Assembly (NCBI RefSeq): GCF_014645735.1
Contig: NZ_BMMH01000013.1
Location: 62,001-126,000, forward strand
DNA: 64,000 nt
Direction of reading: 5' to 3'
Source of the DNA: Nocardia jinanensis
GTDB taxonomy: Bacteria > Actinomycetota > Actinomycetes > Mycobacteriales > Mycobacteriaceae
Shown: piece after piece, positions 60,980 through 64,000 of the stretch
Numbering within the stretch: position 1 is the stretch's first letter
Layout of the letters: every line of letters begins with the position of its first letter
Notes under the pieces: generated by a model
What the model was told of the DNA's origin: nothing
Seen by the model: the letters and a program-made list of their open reading frames with translations, nothing else
Database searches by the model: none
Translations under genes and position numbers: made by a program

Positions 60980-61986
60980 TCGGCGAGGTCGCGCGCCGCT
61001 CGGGTGTGAGTACCCGGATGCTGCGGCACTACGACTCCCTCGGGCTGGTGCGGCCGACCGGCCGCACCGTCGGTGGCTACCGCGAGTACGCCGCCGAGGA
61101 TATCCGGCGAATCTTCCATGTGGAGAGCCTGCGGTCGCTGGGGCTGTCGCTACGGGAGGTCGGACGCGCACTGCAGGACCCGGCCTTCACACCGTCGGCA
61201 CTGGTCGGCGATCTCATCCGGCGGACCGAGGAACGCCTGCAGCAGGAGCAGGAGCTACTCGACCGGCTGCGGACGGTAGATGCCTCGGCTCCAGCCGGCT
61301 GGCAGGGTGTGCTGCGCATGGTCGAACTCCTGCACGGGCTCAACTCTCCGAATGCCGCGCAACGGCAGCAAACCATCCTGTCCTCGGCCGATGACCAGCC
61401 GGTAGCCACCGAATTACTGGCCGCGGCGGTACTGCGCGAACCCGATCCCAATGTCGCCGGTGCGCTGCGCTGGGCGCTCGCGCGAGCGGGCGGTGACGGA
61501 GTCGCGAAGGTGGCGGCCGGCTTGTCTTCGGAGAACGCCGATATCCGCCGCCGTGCGGTGCTGGCACTCGCCGAGATATCCAGCGACGCGGCGAGTTCGG
61601 CACTGGCGGAAGCTCTCGAGGACCCCGACCCGGCGGTGCGACGGCATGCCGCCCTCGCCGTCGGCGGGCGTGGCGAGCCCGCGGCCGTCCCGATCCTCGT
61701 CGGCATGGTGGTAGCGGGCACGAACGACGTAGAGGCAGCCGAGGTACTGGGAAACCTGGCACTGGATCCCGTGCTCGCGGACCGAGTCATGAATGCGCTC
61801 GCCGCGGAACTCACCGCGCGGACCGCCGACTTCGCGGTGCGGATACGTCTGGCCCAGGCGTTCGCCGAGATGCCGGGGACCCTCGCCCTGGACGCTCTGC
61901 ATCGCTTGGCTCACGACCCCGATCCGGCTGTCGCCCTGGTCGCGTCCGCTCTCGCCGGCGTGCTCGAAGAACGCTCGAGCGACTGA
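60973..61986 (+). CDS. MerR-family regulator fused to HEAT repeats
   Basis: A 337-residue fusion. Residues 1-75 are a complete MerR DNA-binding domain (LIGEVARRSGVSTRMLRHYD, GGYREYAAEDIRRIF), followed by the dimer helix (RRTEERLQQEQELLDRLRTV). From about 150 to 335 the protein is HEAT repeats (DADIRRRAVLALAEISSDAA-like units, PAVRRHAALAVGGRGEPAAV, FAVRIRLAQAFAEMPGTLAL, PAVALVASALAGVLE) in place of the usual small effector domain. GTG 60973 overlaps the preceding HEAT gene. It likely activates its own operon through the 19-bp-spacer promoter, with the HEAT part sensing a protein or the partner HEAT protein (inference). Confidence 0.92.
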   Translation: MLIGEVARRSGVSTRMLRHYDSLGLVRPTGRTVGGYREYAAEDIRRIFHVESLRSLGLSLREVGRALQDPAFTPSALVGDLIRRTEERLQQEQELLDRLRTVDASAPAGWQGVLRMVELLHGLNSPNAAQRQQTILSSADDQPVATELLAAAVLREPDPNVAGALRWALARAGGDGVAKVAAGLSSENADIRRRAVLALAEISSDAASSALAEALEDPDPAVRRHAALAVGGRGEPAAVPILVGMVVAGTNDVEAAEVLGNLALDPVLADRVMNALAAELTARTADFAVRIRLAQAFAEMPGTLALDALHRLAHDPDPAVALVASALAGVLEERSSD

Positions 61987-62224
61987 GCGGGTCCGGTGAC
62001 CACCGGGCGCCTGGCAGCCGTTCGTGCTCAGTGTTCGGGTCGGCGCCCACGAGCCCGGCCACCGCGGAACCGGCCGTGACCGAGCCCACGACCGGCTTCC
62101 CCGCCGGTTCGCGCGAATCGAACCACCACTTCCCGCCGGAGTCCGCATCCTCGCGAGGACGCCGCCCCTGACCTGCTGGAATCGGCGGAGGTTTCCCTCC
62201 GGCCGGGCTGGGCAACCGGGGGCC

Positions 62225-62527
62225 ATGGACGCCGAACACCGGAAACCCGGAAACTCACCGGCCGACGCGCGCGCACCGGTGCCACCGCACACCCAGGTCA
62301 CGCCGGCCGATCTACGCCGGCTACTCGCTACGGAGAGCCCGCAGGCCACGCTGGTGCTGGCGGCGGGCCGGATCCGCGTCGAAGCCGATTCCGAGGCCGC
62401 CGCACAGGCTCTGCCCGTCGTCACCAGGACCGCGCTCGCCGAGCGGGTGGGCGCGGAACCCGACGATCGGGCGCTCATCATGCAGGCAGCCGAGCTCAAT
62501 ACCGAGATCCGGATGCTCGGCGCCTGA
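62225..62527 (+). CDS. Small hypothetical protein
   Basis: A 100-residue protein I do not recognise. After a polar N-terminus of about 25 residues it reads VTPADLRRLLATESPQATLV, AGRIRVEADSEAAAQALPVV and ALIMQAAELNTEIRMLGA, an alpha/beta pattern with ordinary codon use. ATG 62225 has a G-rich but non-standard ribosome site (GGGGGCC). No operon partner; it is followed by a strong hairpin. No membrane segment or signal. Confidence 0.55.
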   Translation: MDAEHRKPGNSPADARAPVPPHTQVTPADLRRLLATESPQATLVLAAGRIRVEADSEAAAQALPVVTRTALAERVGAEPDDRALIMQAAELNTEIRMLGA

Positions 62528-62645
62528 ACCGCCCGGCACCGATCCTGCCGGCGGCCCGCGCAGCTGGTCACGATCGCCTCGGCGCGGGATCGCGAGGCGC
62601 CGGGGACGCGGGAGCCGCGCGGTGCGGGCATGCTCGAAATTGCCA

Positions 62646-62688
62646 CGGTCCTCGCAACTCCTACACGTCGTAGGTGTTGCGAGGACCG
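62646..62688. terminator. Long hairpin between convergent genes
   Basis: Outer arms of 13 bp (CGGTCCTCGCAAC and GTTGCGAGGACCG), one T-T mismatch, then 5 bp (CCTAC and GTAGG) around the loop ACGTC. It lies between the small hypothetical and the convergent DUF3159 gene, and its stem is less GC-rich than the flanks. A bidirectional terminator is most likely. Confidence 0.7.
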
Positions 62689-62732
62689 CTGGAACCCGCG
62701 AGCCGGGCCCGCACCGCCGGGCGAAACCGGCG

Positions 62733-63428
62733 CTAGGCCACTACATGCTTGGTGGTCCGCCGGAACGCCCAGAGCACCACCAACGCGGCCAGCACCGTCA
62801 ACGGCGTCCCCATCACGATCTTGGCGACCGCCAGCCAGGTCGTCGAATCGGCGAGGTACAGCCATTCCTTGACAACGAACCGGGCGCCGAACACCGCTGC
62901 TACGGCGAGGGTGGCGATATCGTGCGCACGCAGCGCCACCGGGTCGTCACGCCAGGCCCGCGCACCGCCGTGCACCAGATTCCAGACCACGCCCGTCAGA
63001 GGCCGCCGCACCAGCACCGAGGCGAATGTGACGACGAACCCCGCCAACGCCATCCAGATCCCGAGCACGAAGAAATCCTTCGCCGACCCGGTCCACGCGA
63101 CGATACCCACCGCGACCCCGATGCCCACCAGACCACCGATCGCCGAAGCGAAACGCTCACCACGCCCCAGCCGGAACACGGTCAGCGCCAACCCGACCGC
63201 GATCGAGATCGAGATCGTCATCGGCAGCGGCAGCACCGCGTTCGCCGCCACGAATACCACGACCGGCAGGGTCGAATACACGAATCCCATCGGGCCGCCC
63301 ATCTGATCGAGCAGGGTCGGCTTCTGCTCGGCGGCGCCGGTCTCGACAGCCGGCCCGAAGGCCGCTTCGGGCGCCGATACCACCTCATCGCTCTCGGTGC
63401 GGTCGAAGCGCTGCTCCGTCATGGTCAT
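62733..63428 (-). CDS. DUF3159-domain membrane protein
   Basis: A 231-residue actinobacterial membrane protein with about six helices. DUF3159 text: LLDQMGGPMGFVYSTLPVVV, FVAANAVLPLPMTISISIAV, GLVGIGVAVGIVAWTGSAKD, GIWMALAGFVVTFASVLVRR and PLTGVVWNLVHGG. The N-terminal 45 residues are acidic and disordered. ATG 63428 follows GGGAGGAC. Function unknown. Divergent from the CsbD-like gene across 172 bp. Confidence 0.92.
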   Translation of the reverse strand: MTMTEQRFDRTESDEVVSAPEAAFGPAVETGAAEQKPTLLDQMGGPMGFVYSTLPVVVFVAANAVLPLPMTISISIAVGLALTVFRLGRGERFASAIGGLVGIGVAVGIVAWTGSAKDFFVLGIWMALAGFVVTFASVLVRRPLTGVVWNLVHGGARAWRDDPVALRAHDIATLAVAAVFGARFVVKEWLYLADSTTWLAVAKIVMGTPLTVLAALVVLWAFRRTTKHVVA

Positions 63429-63600
63429 CCCGTCCTCCCATGTGGTTGTCGAGCTCTTCACCATGAAAGACCATGCCGTAACGGCACACTCAACCCCACG
63501 CAGAAAGTCGCGATCCAGGCGGAAAGTCGTGATTGAACTCGCGATCGCGGGGTACGCGGCCCATGTCCACCGAACACACCGACATTCGGAGGTAGTTATC

Positions 63601-63843
63601 GTGGCCGAAGATCGTACCGGCCCCAAGGAAGGGCTGGAAGGCGCCGTCGAGGGCGTGAAGGGCAAGGCCAAGGAAGTCGCGGGCACCGTAGCCGGCAACA
63701 AAGACCTGCGGGACGAAGGTATCGCCCAGCAGGACAAGGCCGAATCGCAGCGCGAGGTCGCGCAGAAGGAAGCCGAAGCCGAGAAGGCGCGCTCCGAAGC
63801 CGACCTGGAGGAGCAGCGGCAGCGCTCGCACCAGGGGCGATAA
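63601..63843 (+). CDS. CsbD-family stress protein
   Basis: An 80-residue hydrophilic protein of the CsbD type, induced by general stress in Bacillus (a sigma-B regulon member). The core GLEGAVEGVKGKAKEVAGTV matches the family, and the C-terminus is a charged helix (SQREVAQKEAEAEKARSEAD). GTG 63601 follows GGAGG. Function unknown. The rsbQP pair in the same window makes alternative-sigma control plausible. Confidence 0.88.
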   Translation: MAEDRTGPKEGLEGAVEGVKGKAKEVAGTVAGNKDLRDEGIAQQDKAESQREVAQKEAEAEKARSEADLEEQRQRSHQGR

Positions 63844-63913
63844 CACCGACCTTCGCGTAGCGAGCATCCGCGCCGCCCGACGCTACGGCGCGGGCGGGGA
63901 ATACAGGAGGAGG

Positions 63914-63952
63914 ACGGCGGCCGTCCCGGCCACCCGCCGGGGCGGCCGCCGT
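63914..63952 (+). terminator. Hairpin after CsbD gene
   Basis: A 10-bp outer stem (ACGGCGGCCG and CGGCCGCCGT) with an inner CCCGG/CCGGG pairing, followed by a short T-containing tail, 70 bp past the CsbD stop. Confidence 0.6.
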
Positions 63953-64000
63953 TGTCGTCGATACGGCGCCCGCGGTCCGCGCGCGGCCCCCGCGCGGCGA

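Overview
The window is high-GC DNA packed with genes on both strands and with frequent GTG starts. It looks like a member of the Mycobacteriales, most likely Nocardia or a close relative. The main reasons are a single-chain type I fatty acid synthase in the actinobacterial domain order, a carboxylic acid reductase that aligns closely with what I recall of the Nocardia iowensis enzyme, an F420/deazaflavin-type nitroreductase, a DUF574-type SAM methyltransferase and tandem TerD proteins. The genus assignment is inference; no rRNA or other marker gene is present.

Layout. 1-8184 (minus): most of FAS-I, running off the left edge in the KS domain. 8185-11000: an HxlR regulator divergent from an alpha/beta hydrolase, an M24 peptidase pseudogene and a MerR regulator. 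11295-15126 (plus): two TerD-family genes and two CNNM/DUF21 membrane genes. 15328-18671 (minus): a polar amino-acid ABC transporter ending in a GNAT acetyltransferase. 19131-21606: an amino-acid dehydrogenase divergent from a LysR regulator. 21728-24516: a BNR propeller plus MoaD-like pair, a Mug-type DNA glycosylase and a small hypothetical. 24569-28813: carboxylic acid reductase (with an apparent frameshift) divergent from a TetR regulator, with two tandem palindromic operators between them.

28814-37640 is a low-density accessory stretch. It holds a half-length MFS transporter, a small secreted protein, a phage-type lysis pair with a divergent XRE regulator, a deazaflavin reductase, a GHKL-ATPase fused to a Shedu-like nuclease (34900-36939), and a decayed patatin directly after it. 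This is the region most likely to hold an undescribed system, namely a single-gene ATPase-nuclease anti-phage candidate.

37686-54534 returns to core-like content: a YoaK/DUF1275 membrane protein, a large M28 peptidase, two LLM flavin monooxygenases, a Pro/Ala-rich hypothetical, an RsbQ-RsbP stress-signalling pair, a saccharopine-dehydrogenase-like protein, and a choline-to-glycine-betaine operon (BCCT transporter, betaine aldehyde dehydrogenase, GMC choline dehydrogenase). 54640-64000 holds a YihY/BrkB protein, a two-component system, a DUF4173 membrane protein, a methyltransferase, a HEAT-repeat protein coupled to a MerR-HEAT fusion, a small hypothetical, a DUF3159 membrane protein and a CsbD-like stress protein.

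Two links across the window are worth noting. The ABC transporter plus GNAT (15-18 kb) and the LLM pair (41-44 kb) together resemble the Bacillus ytm/snd sulfur-salvage operon split into two loci. RsbQP, CsbD, the TerD genes and the choline operon together suggest a strong general and osmotic stress response.
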